DNA of 64,000 nt from Diploptera punctata. Taxonomy: Eukaryota > Arthropoda > Insecta > Blattodea > Blaberidae. Where the stretch lies: positions 1-64,000 of the forward strand of contig JASPKZ010007284.1 in NCBI GenBank assembly GCA_030220185.1, read 5' to 3'. A program made the position numbers and the translations under genes. Below are positions 42,546-54,472 of the stretch, one piece after another (within the stretch, counting starts at the first letter, position 1; the number at the start of each line of letters is the position of its first letter). The notes beneath the pieces are model-generated. The model had not been told where the DNA came from. It was given only the letters and a program-made list of their open reading frames with translations, and searched no databases.

Positions 42546-42840
42546 ATTACCAGCCATATTTACGGGAAATTATATATAAACTATACACCTATCTGCTTTA
42601 TACGTAGCAAGTTTATCATTATGATTTATCAAAGACTACAAGTTAGGGTGTTAGCTTCGATCAAATGAGTTATTTTAATTCCAAACCAATAAATGTAAGT
42701 TTAAGAGAAAACGTCGAAATTACAGATTAGACAAAATAATAACTTACAGGAAAATCGCGAAATGTTATTGTAGTTAGAGCGACTAAAACTAACAAGAAAT
42801 ACAGAAAATTAAAAAAGTATCAATCTCATACTATTATATA
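42546..42840. other. Unassigned sequence
   Basis: No feature recognised. Confidence 0.3.
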
Positions 42841-42842
42841 AT

Positions 42843-43270
42843 ATGCGAAACATGGACTCTTACTTTAAGGGAGGAAAGGAGATTATGAGTATTTGAGAAT
42901 GAAGTTCTTAGGAATCAAAGAGAGATGAACATATAGGTGAATGGAGAAACCTACTAACAGTGAACTAAATGGTATTTATAGAAAACCAGATATAATAAGA
43001 ACAGTTAAGTCGTAGACTGCGATGGGCAGGACATGTGGCACGAATGGGGAATGAAAGACGTGCATGGAAGCTTCTTATAGGAAAACCAGAAGAAAATGTC
43101 CAGTTGGTAGACCAAGAATGAGGTGGGAGAATAACATTAACTATGATTTGAGGGAAGTAGATTATACAGGGAATGATTGGAAAATATTAGCTCAGGATAG
43201 GGATATATGGAGAGCTTATGTCCGCGCGGCCATTAACCTATGTGTTCGATAGTGCCAGTGAGTTAGTTAG
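42843..43270 (+). mobile_element. LINE-B copy 7
   Basis: From CETWTLTL codons at 42845 with small deletions to a 62-codon open end (43064-43252) with RPRMRWENNI, DYTGNDWKILAQDRDIW and the terminal block. Tail GTGAGTTAGTTAG. Same family and truncation range as copies 1 and 5. Confidence 0.87.
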
Positions 43271-43274
43271 ATTC

Positions 43275-44330
43275 GTTCTTTTTGAAACCTACGATCTATA
43301 TACAATTATTCTGAGTTATTATAGGATTTCTGTGTGAGTACACGGTTAATTTCGACAAATATACGATTGTCGTTAATTGATGTTTAATTATATTTTAATA
43401 AGAAATATTTATTACATTTAGAGTAAATGGATATTTAATTAGTTTTAATGTCAAATAGTCAACACTTCTGGCTACAGAGCAAAAGGGCTAGGGTTTGGTT
43501 TACGTTCTTGGAACAAAATTGATTTTTTTTGTTGATGTTTGTGCGAAAACTGTTACGGAGTGTAACAAGTGATAAAAAGTGTAATAGGGTGGACAGAATG
43601 TAAATAAAGTGTCGAGCAATGCAGGGACAATGTAAGAACTAATTAAATTAAATCGAACACCTTTTTTTTTAATCTCATATTTATAACATTTCTCCAATTT
43701 CAAAGCGATATTGATAATTCTACTAGTATTTGATACATTTAAAAGATGAAACACAACCTCTTACAAGAAGTAGGCTTAGGAAACTACGATGTAAAAAAAT
43801 ATTTTTGCAGGATTGCATGTTGACATGAGTTTATCAATACTAGAGAATATTTATATGAAAATAATTATTTTATTGATCGTATCATGTGTAATGGTGCTTT
43901 AGCTAATTTATTTATCGTCTGTTGTTAGTCGGCAAAAGGAATAAATTATGAGTTTAGGATGAATAGAGTGTTTTTGTGGTTGAAAATGTGATTATTTGAA
44001 AGCTCATGAGTGATGTATGGGTTTAATTTTGAGTTATAATTCATTCCATAAACCGAGAAAGCAATCACTAGACCATATGTTTAAAATAAATATTGCATAT
44101 GGAAAACGCTTTGCCTTTGCAAATGTTACCGGTTTCCAACAGATTGTTACAATTACAATCCTAGTTTATGAACAGGAGCTAAAATACTGAAAATAATTAC
44201 AATTGACTAAATTATCTTTTCTTCACCAGAAAAGCCTTACCAGAGGCTATAAGATGGCAGCCCCATCACAGGTCTTACCTTCCTTTGGCCAGCAACCAAT
44301 CTAAGGGACTATTATTATGCTTTCAAGTCT
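43275..44330. other. Unassigned AT-rich sequence
   Basis: About 1 kb with no recognisable gene or repeat. The 84-codon minus frame at 43500-43754 has no motif. Confidence 0.3.
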
Positions 44331-44335
44331 TATAC

Positions 44336-44420
44336 GAAATGCTGGAGGGAAAATTTTCTATAAGATCGTAACAGGCCTTAGCCTAATACTTGGAAGGAAG
44401 AAGAAGAAGGAAAGTGTTCC
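44336..44420 (+). mobile_element. LINE-C copy 6, very short 3' end
   Basis: Matches 20130-20205: AATGCTGGAGGGAAAATTTT, then AACAGGCCTTAGCCTAATAC and a (GAA) tail. About 85 bp. Confidence 0.7.
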
Positions 44421-44469
44421 AAGAAGAACGTGCACTAAACAATTTGAGGGAGTCAGTGGCAAAATATGT

Positions 44470-45112
44470 TGGCTATTTAACTCATTCCCCAAATGGGAGT
44501 CAATGATCAATCGCGTTTCAATGAATTTTGATTTACAACCAATCACAGTCGTGTTTCACCTGAAATTTATCAAATTTGTTTATTATATTAAAGACAGCTC
44601 CTCCTTTTTTACATTTTGAATAGACCAGAGCATTATTGGCAGTGACTGACTCTCTAAGAAATACGGCTACCCAATTATGTATATATTGCACGAAAGTAAC
44701 CAGATAGTGCTTGCGGGATATAATGTAAAACATTTATAGCAATTGATTCTACCAAAAGGAAGAATAAATATCTGTTTGCACTTTCTTAAACGTATTATTT
44801 ACACGTAATGACGTTCTAGAACAATATAATTGGCATATTTACATAATAGGACATCAGAAATTAATTAATATACAGTTTGGTGTGTTTAATTTTTTCTCCA
44901 CTAGGGTGCATTCTTACAATATTGCGATCCTTTGGCAATAAATAATGTGATCTGCTTGCAGTGATGAACAATTGAAACATAAACGTTTCTCATTTGTTTT
45001 CAAACATCGCCGTTTACATTAAATATATAAATATTTTAAAATAACTATATTTAAAGTGAATTTATCAATAATTTGGAAATCATTGGTGGCATTACTTATG
45101 ATAAATAGCTTG
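44470..45112 (+). mobile_element. M-family repeat copy 5, long form without hairpin
   Basis: Starts GGCTATTTAACTCATTCCCC and ends GGCATTACTTATGATAAATAGC, so the outermost 8 bases are inverted repeats. Holds the full central region and the empty site for the SINE-B fragment of copy 4. The terminal hairpin region is deleted. Confidence 0.82.
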
Positions 45113-45395
45113 TCAACAAGCAATGTAAATAAAAAAACTGGAAAAATGAGTACACAACTTCAAACTGATGACAGGACGCGACTTCCTTGCCCATCGTTTA
45201 AGTTATAGATAATCGATACAAATGCACGACTTGTATTCTCTAACATACCGGATTACATTATGAATAGTCAGCATCTCCTTCATTGACAAGGCCTGAACCA
45301 TATCCCCCATAACCTAACGAGTCTGTACTAGCAAGCCAAGGAGAAAATGAACTAACATCAGGCTCCACAATTAAATAAGTTGAATATGAGTGAGA
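45113..45395. other. Unassigned sequence
   Basis: No feature recognised. Confidence 0.3.
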
Positions 45396-45500
45396 ACGTT
45401 GGCTCAGCGTGTGAAACTTGTATTCGGGTTTCAAATTCGGGGTCTGAAAAACGTGATTGAGATTTTTCCCTTGATTTTCCTCAGTCGTAAGGTAATTGTT
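45396..45500 (+). repeat. Weak tRNA-like segment
   Basis: GTTGGCTCAGCGTGTGAAAC and GGGTTTCAAATTC have spacing like boxes A and B, followed by a SINE-like CTTGATTTTCCTCAG stretch. Evidence is thin. Confidence 0.3.
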
Positions 45501-46420
45501 GGGTTGTAATTTTATTATACTGATCATTTTAATCAAAATGCCATTTCACAATATATATTTTTAAAATTAAATCAATGACCTTGCAAAGAAAAAAACACGA
45601 CAAACTAAAAATTGGATGTATGACTTATTTGGATTCTAACCTACATAACAGACGGGTTTTCTTATATGTTAAAGCGTCTGTAAATATAAAATTAAAAAAA
45701 TAATACTTTAATTGAATGTCTACATATTAGATCAGGTATAATATTCACAAGTATGCTATCAACAGCAAAAGTATGTTTTGAAAAAAAAAATGTTTTTGCA
45801 CGATAGTCGTACTACAGGAATGGCGATCATGATTGAAAGTTCAATTTCCTAAATTTCGGGGATGCCAACTTATAAATATCTAAATAACTATATTGTAATG
45901 TTAAAAATTACCTACCTAGAGTAGGAAGTAAAACCACTGCCCTGTATGTATTACTACGTACAATGTATATACAAAATATATCCAAAATGTAGTATTAATA
46001 TACATTATACGAAACAAATCACTGTATTTTAAAGAAACTGAACTTTATATTTTAAACAATATAAAACAATAAATTCGTACTTGCCGCCACTGTATGCCTA
46101 ACTAGTGTCACGGCTTGCTGTAGTCTCAACTAAATGATTCTCGGCATTTAGAGTATATAGGCGTAATGTACGCAAATATTTCCATCAAATATATTATTTA
46201 GAATTATAAAAACACCATCATCCAGAAAATAATGTACAACACACGTTAGTCAAGTGTTTTGCAGAATTTCGGAAATTAAAAACCACGCTAGCGCTCGGTT
46301 TTTAATAATTTCCTCACTTTGTAAAAACCACTTCTCAACCTCTCATTGTAATATACCATTATTTCATCTGTAATTGCGTTACGGTATAAATTAAACTGGC
46401 CTAGGTTATATAAATGTGAA
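45501..46420. other. Unassigned AT-rich sequence
   Basis: About 900 bp without any supported feature. Confidence 0.3.
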
Positions 46421-46424
46421 GATA

Positions 46425-47023
46425 GTTTACATAATCAGAAATAATTATGGCTTTTCAGGGAAAAGTGCCAGTCAGAGCAAAAATAGTGATCAATAATGAA
46501 ATAATAGAACAGATAGCACACTTCAACTATCTTGATTCAGATATAACATATAGCTATGATTGGGATATACATAATAAATTAAACCGATATCAAATTGTGT
46601 GGCACCATAAGAAGAAAACTCAGCTCAGGTTTGATAAAATTATGGCTGTTCCTGTTATTTTATATGGATCTGAATCTTGGATACTTATAAAGAAGATATC
46701 TCACAGATATAAGCCACTGAAATGAAATTTTTAAGTTCCGTAAAAGGATGTACACGCATGGATAAATTACACAATGAATCAATAAGAAATGAACTGGAGA
46801 TATTTTCAATAGTTGATAAACTAGAAGAGCACAAATACCTATGGAAAGAACATTTAGACAGAATGGACAATACAAGATTACCCAAAAAGATCAACACCTA
46901 CAAGCCACATGGGAAAAGATCTTTGGGACGGCCAAGGAAACGATGGACTTGAGACCGGAACAGGTCACATTGACCTAATCCTGGAAAGGAAGAAGAAGAC
47001 GATGAAGAAGAAGAAGAAGAAAT
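46425..47023 (+). mobile_element. LINE-C copy 7
   Basis: The first frame (46447-46725) has NYLDSDITYSYDWDI, then PVILYGSESWIL. After a frameshift, 46722-46952 has a MKFLSSVKGCTRM start, KEHLDRMDNTRLPKK and GKRSLGRPRKRW, then a stop. It ends at (GAA)n at about 46992-47022. One frameshift separates two otherwise well kept segments. Confidence 0.87.
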
Positions 47024-47114
47024 AATTTGATTCAGAACCGCTTTCATGTTAATATATGAAAAAATACATTAAACTATAAAAAATATCACAGTTGTATCCT
47101 ATAACATTTTTTAC

Positions 47115-47330
47115 TACAAAAATACATCCAGTCATCCGCTGTTACCTAGGGGTGACATCGTTGTTTCGTAAGCAGCGGGCCAGGGTTTATCCCTGGTCGG
47201 GACATGTATCCTGGAGATTTTCCTCGTATGTAAGACAAATTTAGGGAAACTTTAAGGCCCAAATGATCCCTTCATATCATCTGGTCACCATAATCATCAT
47301 CGTATCATATTCGCCTTGTTTAATACGAAT
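47115..47330 (+). mobile_element. SINE-A copy 6, old and decayed
   Basis: The head retains TACCTAGGGGTGACATC and CAGGGTTTATCCCTGGTCGG in place of boxes A and B. The body retains TAAGACAAATTTAGGGAAAC and CAAATGATCCC. More diverged than copies 1 to 5. Confidence 0.7.
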
Positions 47331-47764
47331 GACTTACTGAATGGTGTGTCTTGTCCTAAATGTTGGAGATGTCTCTGAGGCGTTGAGCTGATCTGAAGTT
47401 ACAATCCTCTCCCGACAGATCGTGTCCCAGTTAGACCCGTTGGAGTGTTGGTATAGGGCAGCGGTTCCCAACCTTTTTCGACTCGCGAATCCCTTCCACA
47501 ACGAGTTGAGTTGGGTGATCCACTGATTTTTAAATGTACATACATTAGACATGCATAAAATTTAATTCCAAGCAAAAGGTTTAATAACCTTAAACTAACT
47601 TAACCCTTAAAATCTAAAGTTACTCCTCTTACGGCTTAAAATATCTAGTTGTAGCGAAATCAAATGCATTCTTAATATTATTACATAAATGTAAATCTGG
47701 CATTCCCAGAAAATATTAATTTATTGTGGAAACAATGTAATAAATTCCCGATTTAAGTATTAAA

Positions 47765-47948
47765 ATCCAGTTGGTAGACCAAGAATGAGGTGGGAGAATA
47801 ACATTAACTATGATTTGAAGGAAGTAGATTATACAGGGAATGATTGGAAAGCACTAGCTCAGGATAGGGATGTATGGAGAGCTTATGTCCGCGCGGCCAT
47901 GAACCTACGGGTTCGAAAGTGCCAGTGAGTAAGTAAGTAAGTAAGAGT
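47765..47948 (+). mobile_element. LINE-B copy 8 with 10-bp target duplication
   Basis: Only the last 160 bases of the coding region (RPRMRWENN to RAAMNLRVR) and an (AGTA)n tail. Direct repeat aagtattaaa at 47755-47764 and 47949-47958. Inserted in a hAT element. Confidence 0.92.
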
Positions 47949-47958
47949 AAGTATTAAA

Positions 47959-47992
47959 TGATAATAATAATAATTATTATTGATATTATTAC

Positions 47993-48040
<48 letters not shown>
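47959..48040. repeat. (AAT)n/(ATT)n microsatellite
   Basis: Starts with AAT units, turns to ATT units; follows the LINE-B insertion. Confidence 0.93.
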
Positions 48041-48254
48041 AATGCTGCAGAAATGATGGAAACAATAATAGACCTAATCTCGAAACCTGCTATTACGGAA
48101 AAGTTTTGGCGAACCCCTTGAAATATTTTGCGAACCACAGGTTGGGAAACGATGATGTATGAGAGATAAAAGTATATATAAATGGAGAAGTTAAACCAAG
48201 GTGTAGAGAGATAGAGAGATGATATATCTAACAATAAAAATTTGTTAATTTGTT

Positions 48255-48448
48255 CAGAGCCTTATTTTCTCAGGCTTGAGATTGTTTTCGGGCCGTGAAT
48301 CTATGACACAGGATTTACGTTTTTCGTTTTCTTGCGAAAACCCCCGTACTCAGGATTTGTACGCCCATAAAAATCCATGGAACCCGGCCAGATTTAAACC
48401 CTTAACCAGAGGCGATCGTGGTAACTAGTTGCTCAGCAGGACCAACTA
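48255..48448 (-). mobile_element. SINE-C copy 4, decayed
   Basis: Minus-strand remnant with AATCCATGGAACCCGGCC and CTCAGGCTTGAGATT; head AACTAGTTGC altered. Shorter and more diverged than copies 1-3. Confidence 0.6.
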
Positions 48449-48596
48449 GAGAAGTCCAAATACAACTTTAGTTTTAAATTCGTGGTCTAGGAAGCAATTC
48501 CAGTACATGGATATGAATATTAATAGGTACTCTAACTCACTGCCAGCAATAAAGCGAGCTGTCGACAATAATAACCTAGAGCACAATATGTTAGAT

Positions 48597-50261
48597 CAGC
48601 GGTTCACAACCTTTTTCGACTCGCAAACCCCTTCCATAACGATCTAAGTTGGCTGAATCACTGACGTTTAAATATACTGTACATACAGTAGATACGCATA
48701 AAATTTAATTCGAAGCATAAGGTTTAATAACCTTAAAAATACTTAACACTTAACGGATAAAACCTAAAGTTACTCTAGTTACGGCTTAAAAGTTCACAAA
48801 TGAAGCGCAAAATGGATTCCGAAAAGGAAGATCATGTACAGATGATACTTCACTATTAAAATTCTAATAGAAGAACATAGTGTTTAATATTTAAATACGC
48901 ATGGCGTTTATTGACTTGAAGAAGGCATTTGACAAAATAAATATAAACAAATTATTAGAAATCCTCAAATATGTTGGCATCCCAGACCAACTGATAAAAT
49001 CTATATATAATATTTATAAGGATAATTACATCCAAGTTAAAATTGCAAATAAAATATCTGAATTCAAACCAATTAATCAAGGAATTAGACAAGGATGTGG
49101 TCTTTCACCAAAGCTCTTCATAATACGTATACATGAACTCAATGATTGAAGAATGGAGACTATAACCACATGGCAGTATACCACTTAATAGATTATATAA
49201 TTTATACACACTTTTGACCAAATTGCAATAAATTACAACAAGGAAATCTCAACAGAAAAATCTAAAGTCATTGCTTTCCTAGAAAAAGTCCCAGTTTGCA
49301 GTAAAATTATTAATAATAAAACATTAGAACAAACTAACACATTTAACTATCTCGGATACCAAGTTACATACGAAGAGGAAAAATATTTTAGTCAAAAAAT
49401 TATAAAATTTAGCATAGTAACAGGAATTAAAAATAATATTTTCAAGCCAAACACAGTACAGCAACACACACGTACTAGAATTTCTAAAACACTGGTCAGA
49501 CCCATATTATGTTACGGCAGTGAGGCCTCGACAATTCGCAGTGTATCTGGACAAAGACTAACTGCGGCAGAAATGAAATTTATGAGACGTACTGCAGGTT
49601 ACTCAAGAACAGACCATAAAAGGAATTCTGAGATTCTCAAAGAATTACAAACAGAATCAGTCATGGAATATGTACAAAAATACAGAAACAACTGGAAATC
49701 TCACGTAAGAACAATGAGCAGAACAAAACTTAAATTACCATATCACATGAAAGTAAGAAGAAGAAGAAACACAATATGTAGGTCTAATTGCAATAATAAA
49801 TACAAGTTTTCATTGTAATTACTCACCTCTTCCTTGTATTCAGTGAGAAGGTTGCTCCTGCTTTCCATGGCACAGAGCTTTGAAGTCAGGAACCACAGAT
49901 GTCAAATAAAGTCTCAAGTCACTTTGAGCGTCTGTTTCTGTGCATATTTTTTAAATACTCATATGAATAAATGACTTCTCGCATAAATATGTGGATGAAA
50001 AGGGTAATAAAGCCGCTATGGCTTTATTCTCCAATACTGGAAACTCATTTAAACTTAACCAAAAACCAATTAATGACTAATATTTGTTACTTTTCTGTAA
50101 CTGAAAATCAGTGGAAGATTCAAGAAGCTGCTCTCTTTCATTTATGCTTAATATATATTCTAAAATTGTTGACTCCGCCATTATGGAAATGTATTGGCGA
50201 ATCCCTTGAAATATTTTGCGTACCCCCTGGGGGGTCGCGAACCACACGTTGGAAAACGATG
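48597..50261. mobile_element. hAT-like element copy 2 with perfect 8-bp target duplication
   Basis: Ends CAGCGGTTCACAACC and, inverted, CATCGTTTTCCAACGTG. Direct repeats TGTTAGAT at 48589-48596 and 50262-50269. About 1.67 kb, of which roughly 1 kb is an inserted LINE-C. The rest is non-coding, with a GGGGGTCGCGAACC block near the right end. Confidence 0.9.
48793..49775 (+). mobile_element. LINE-C copy 8, RT domain to 3' end
   Basis: NGFRKGRSC starts the RT match at about 48807. The frame at 48901-49149 has MAFIDLKKAFDKI (motif A with the first catalytic Asp) and NQGIRQGCGLSPKLF (motif B). The YxDD region after 49149 is lost by deletion or frameshift. Then come TFNYLGYQV, a YGSEAST block, MKFMRRTAGYSRTD (49573 on) and a short basic end. 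Tail (GAA)n. It lies in a hAT element. Confidence 0.87.
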
Positions 50262-50269
50262 TGTTAGAT

Positions 50270-50860
50270 GAATGGACACGCTATATAAAAACATTTGATG
50301 ATATAATTAGGTGAAAAAATAAATATTTCGTCAATCGTTTATTGCAATATATCCTCCTCTGACCACCGCTAAATTTCTTTATTGGCGGCGTGTTTATAGT
50401 CTTCGAACGAAATATTTAAGTTTCTAGTTAATTGCTAACATATGACAAAGTTCAGAAAGAGTGTGGACCGAAAATTAAAATAGTACATACCGAATTGACA
50501 ACCTAATCAGAAGCCAGTAAACAAAACCGTCCGTCACGCAGGAACTGCGTGAACTAAGCGAATTCCTCATTACGTCAAATTTATGTTCCTATTTTGCTGG
50601 TTTACGGAATATATGTTTCTTTTGTTAAATTGGAGGAACTTTCTACTACCAGCTTATTGAAAAGTGTCGAACTGTAGAGATAACGAATCATTCATAACCA
50701 CGGGTTATTTTTACTTATTTGCATATTGTATAATTTGACACCAGTTTAAATATCTGTCGATTCATTTTTCCATTACTAATATGAAATATATTAAATACAT
50801 TATACTATTTTATTTATAGAACATTATGCTAATTTAAATATTAATTAAATGCTATGATAG
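50270..50860. other. Unassigned sequence
   Basis: No gene recognised. Confidence 0.3.
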
Positions 50861-50865
50861 GCCTG

Positions 50866-51198
50866 GCCACCGCTGTGGTCTCGAGGTAGCGTGCTGCCTT
50901 GTCACGCAGTGGGCCCGGGTTCAATTCCCGGTCGGGACAGGCTACTGGGTGAGTTTTTTTTTTCTTGGGAGTTTTTCCTCATCTGTAAGACAAATGTCAG
51001 GAAGCTTGGGGCCCAACGGTCCCCGAAATTCATCCGACCATCATCATCCTTATCATTATCATCATCATCCTTCACCGGTATGGAAAGCAACTGGAAACTA
51101 CCACGCCTATATTTCCCTAGTAAAGCTGCAAAACATAGGATGAAAATGCTATAATTGCAGTGAAAGTCCTGCATTCGGGCAGAATTACTATGGGTGGA
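50866..51198 (+). mobile_element. SINE-B copy 3
   Basis: Plus-strand copy with head CCACCGCTGTGGTCTCGAGG, box B GGTTCAATTCC, the GGAAAGCAACTGG body and the TGCAGTGAAAGTCCTGC 3' end, finishing GGGTGGAT. Structure intact. Short flanking TAGGCC on both sides is too brief to prove a target duplication. Confidence 0.9.
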
Positions 51199-51199
51199 T

Positions 51200-51535
51200 G
51201 GTAGGCCCATATGTTGCGACGAATATAACATGGGGATGCTAGAGTATATTTTATTATTTCGGTTTTGAAGTAAACGCCCACTTTTAATAGTCGGATTTCC
51301 CTGATTTTTGGATAATACCTTCATCGATTTATTTTTATAGCATACATAGAATTTTATAACGAAACATCCAAAATTCCAACCGTTACGTCGATTTACACCT
51401 AATGATCTGATTTTGCTGGTTAACGAACTCGACCTTACTTTTTTAATTAATTGATATTTGCCAACTTTGGTTTGGTTGAAATAACAGCGGCCGCTACAGC
51501 GTTAACGGACACACACACATATGTATATATATGTT
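51200..51535. other. Unassigned sequence
   Basis: Nothing recognised apart from a TTGCGACGAAT motif shared with 21.96 kb. Confidence 0.3.
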
Positions 51536-51540
51536 AACTA

Positions 51541-51630
51541 AATAACTCTAATCAGATCACTGGCACTACCGAGCCCGGAGGTTCAAGGCCGGGCGGAAAT
51601 AATCCCTATCCTGAGCTAATTTTTCATATA
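51541..51630 (-). mobile_element. LINE-B copy 9, short decayed 3' end
   Basis: Retains the reverse complement of the terminal coding block and the CACTGGCACTACCGA end, with several changes and a deletion. About 90 bp. Confidence 0.65.
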
Positions 51631-51808
51631 TATATATAATTATAACATCTATAAAGCGTCACTGCTATAAGGTAAAAATATTCTGTTTAATTTGCTTACT
51701 TGTTATAGTAAGCTACTAGATGGCAGTGAAGACCGAGTTCTCGCGACATCTAGTAATAATGGAGAATATAATACATATATAAGAAAAATAAGTGTTTGAA
51801 TTGGATTC

Positions 51809-51878
51809 GCCTGGTAGTGTAATGGATATCACGCTGAGGTACACACTCAGAGATCCGGGTTCGAATCCCGTCCAGGCA
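51809..51878 (+). tRNA. tRNA-like sequence (anticodon would be ACA); probably a retroposed pseudo-tRNA
   Basis: Folds as a cloverleaf: acceptor CCTGG/CCAGG, D-arm GTG/CAC with AATGGATA loop, anticodon stem CTGAG/CTCAG with loop GTACACA, and T-arm CGGG/CCCG with TTCGAAT. Box A (TAGTGTAATGG) and box B (GGTTCGAATCC) are good. An ACA anticodon is not used by normal nuclear tRNA sets, and two stem pairs mismatch. The downstream flank recurs at 31.67 kb. All this favours a tRNA-derived retroposon over a working gene. Confidence 0.5.
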
Positions 51879-51896
51879 TTTATTTTTCTTATCATA

Positions 51897-51898
<2 letters not shown>

Positions 51899-51935
<37 letters not shown>

Positions 51936-51951
51936 TGTGTGTGTGTGTGTT
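51899..51951. repeat. (TA)n then (GT)n microsatellite
   Basis: About 17 TA units, then about 9 GT units. It follows the tRNA-like element's short body. Confidence 0.95.
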
Positions 51952-51954
51952 TAT

Positions 51955-53040
51955 AGGCCTATACATTTTAGTTATAGTCATTTTGGCTGTTTACTAGGTA
52001 GGATCGGTGAAGATCTATAAAAAAACTCAAACTCTTTAATTCCTTCAGAATTCGATAAAAATGTACTTTCACTAATTTTTCAGTGTTTATAGGAATATGA
52101 CAGTACATCAGTGAGGTAGAAAATCGCTCCGGTCTATTCATAGTATATCTCATAACTTCCAGCCTATATAACATTTTGATGTTCAAATCTGATGACGTGT
52201 TATACGTAATCCATTCAAACTGATAGTTTTGCATACCTGTTTTACATGTTATGTTAAAGTACCGTGTTAATTTGTATTGTAGAATGCTCCAATACTCGAA
52301 GAGAATAACAAGGGAGCTATCATTTCCTGTTAATTTAAATGCTGATGGAAAACAAACACTACAACAGCTATTACCAAATATTTATTTAGTTAAACGTAAA
52401 TGACCAGTGAAACTTAATAGGAATATAAACATTTAACGACGGAAAGGTTAAATTTCACAATTATAACTACTGTTGTCATCAAACATTTTATAATCCGTGA
52501 ACTTACTCATTGAATAATAACAAATAGAGTATAATACAAACAATAAGTACAGAATTTAATAAAACAATGTTCAGTTCTGTTGTTCGAATTTTAATATAAA
52601 CTATTTTAATGAAGTCAATACATCAAATGAAAATATAAATTTAATAATAATACCTGACTAAAGAAAGATCGGCCGCAGGAAATGCGCAAACGAAGCGAAT
52701 TTTCAGCAAAGTCGTATGTATGATCTGATTTTGCTATTTTATGCTACCTTTCTCTTAAACTGGTGAACCTTTTCTCATTGTCTTTGTCTTCTATGTGCGG
52801 CATCAGTGCACTGTCTATTGTGCCGATTCTGGAGCCGTTTTCATTCCTTGAGAGTTAATTTCTTAAACTGCTAGATGTGTAGGATTCAAACTTTTTGCAC
52901 TTCCGTATACTACGGTATTACTGAGACATTAAAATGCAATGGCGCAACATTGTTTAGTGAAGGTGTGATCGCCCGTTGGAGGGACATCGTAAACTCTACC
53001 CGCTGATGAGTCTGGCTCCAGTCAGGGACACGGAATGAGC
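51955..53040. other. Unassigned sequence
   Basis: About 1.1 kb. The final 150 bp become less AT-rich before the Jockey-like element and may be its decayed 5' part. Nothing else recognised. Confidence 0.35.
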
Positions 53041-53044
53041 TACA

Positions 53045-54404
53045 TGGCTTTGAGCTGTGGTACCGCTATTTGATTAAGCGAACCATTGGCCACAGAGTGG
53101 TCCCTTTTCCAAGGCCGCAAATTATCGAAGCCACTGGCATTCTTCTAGTAATATCCAATCGCGAACATAAATTTATAGCTTCAATCTATAAATCTCCCAC
53201 CAGACTCCTCACGAGATACGACCTCAATGTTCTAACATCTATCTGCCCTTGCTTGTTGCTAGCGGGGACCTTTATTGCTAAAACATCTCTATTAGAATTT
53301 TCGTGCCCAAAATGGACCTGGCGTCACTTTAAAATTACTGCCAACTGCATAACATAGAAATCTCTACCTGAAGGGATCATAAAGTCTTCAGCAGAAATAC
53401 TACTTACGAAATTCGATCTGATATTCTTGACATAGTGCTATTGAATAATGTCCATATCTCTCCTCACGTCCCTTGTGTTACAGATGCATTAAACTCTGAC
53501 CACATTCCAATACCTTATAAAATTTCACCAACATTTGTATTGTCCTCCCTGCTTAATTTATAACATTATCACACAGACTGGCAGACTTCACTACCATTTT
53601 AAGCCAACTTTTCTGACGAGTCTACAAAGTAATTAGAAGAGGCAGTCCTCAATTTCCAAGCCACAATTAAAACGGCCATTACACCATCTACAACAGGAGC
53701 AAACCATCCTGCGCGAACAAACTACACGAACCCCACATTATTTAACTATGAAACGATGGTACCTCAAGTTGTACCATGATTTCGGCTGCCATCAACACAA
53801 ACAGCTATACAATCACTATTCTCATCCGGTTCGAAATCATCTACAAACACTCAGGAATGCTGATTGGGCAATTTTCCTTCAGCAATTCATGAACCGTATA
53901 AGCCCACCTTGGGGTATTCTAAAGCGGATCCGAAGGAGTAGAGCTCCGCGTTCTCCATCGGCCATCCTATCAAATAGGACTTGGCTCTATCCCCCTAATG
54001 AGAATCCCCAAGTCCTAGCCGAATGTCTTCCAACCTCATGAGCTCACATTTGATCATGAAGCTAAGATACATCGCGTCATAAGTACTTTTCTTGAGAGAT
54101 CCTTCTCACCGTCCCTGATATACGGCTTTCAGAACTCAAAACTGTGGTCAAGAGCCTCCCTTCCCATCGTGCTCCCGGTCATCGAATGCCAAACCTGGCG
54201 ACAAAACATTTACCGCTAAAAACCCTTATCCTTCTCCTTCAGATAGTGAAGCTTAGTTTCCAATTCCATTACTTTCCCAAAGTTATTGCTATTCCAAAAA
54301 CGGGAAAATATTCTACTGTCCCAGACAATCTGTGACCAATCAGTGTTCTTCCAGTGCTGTGCAAAATACTGAAGAAATTATTTTGGCACGTCTAAAAACA
54401 GAAG

Positions 54405-54472
<68 letters not shown>

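Larger units (their letters stand above)
47459..48154. mobile_element. hAT-like non-autonomous element copy 1
   Basis: Ends CAGCGGTTCCCAACC and, inverted, CATCGTTTCCCAACCTG. Shares left and right segments with the element at 48.6-50.3 kb, including TTTTTCGACTCGC and GGCGAACCCCTTGAAATATT. Interrupted by LINE-B copy 8 and an (ATT)n array. The 8-bp target duplication is not clean. Confidence 0.75.
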
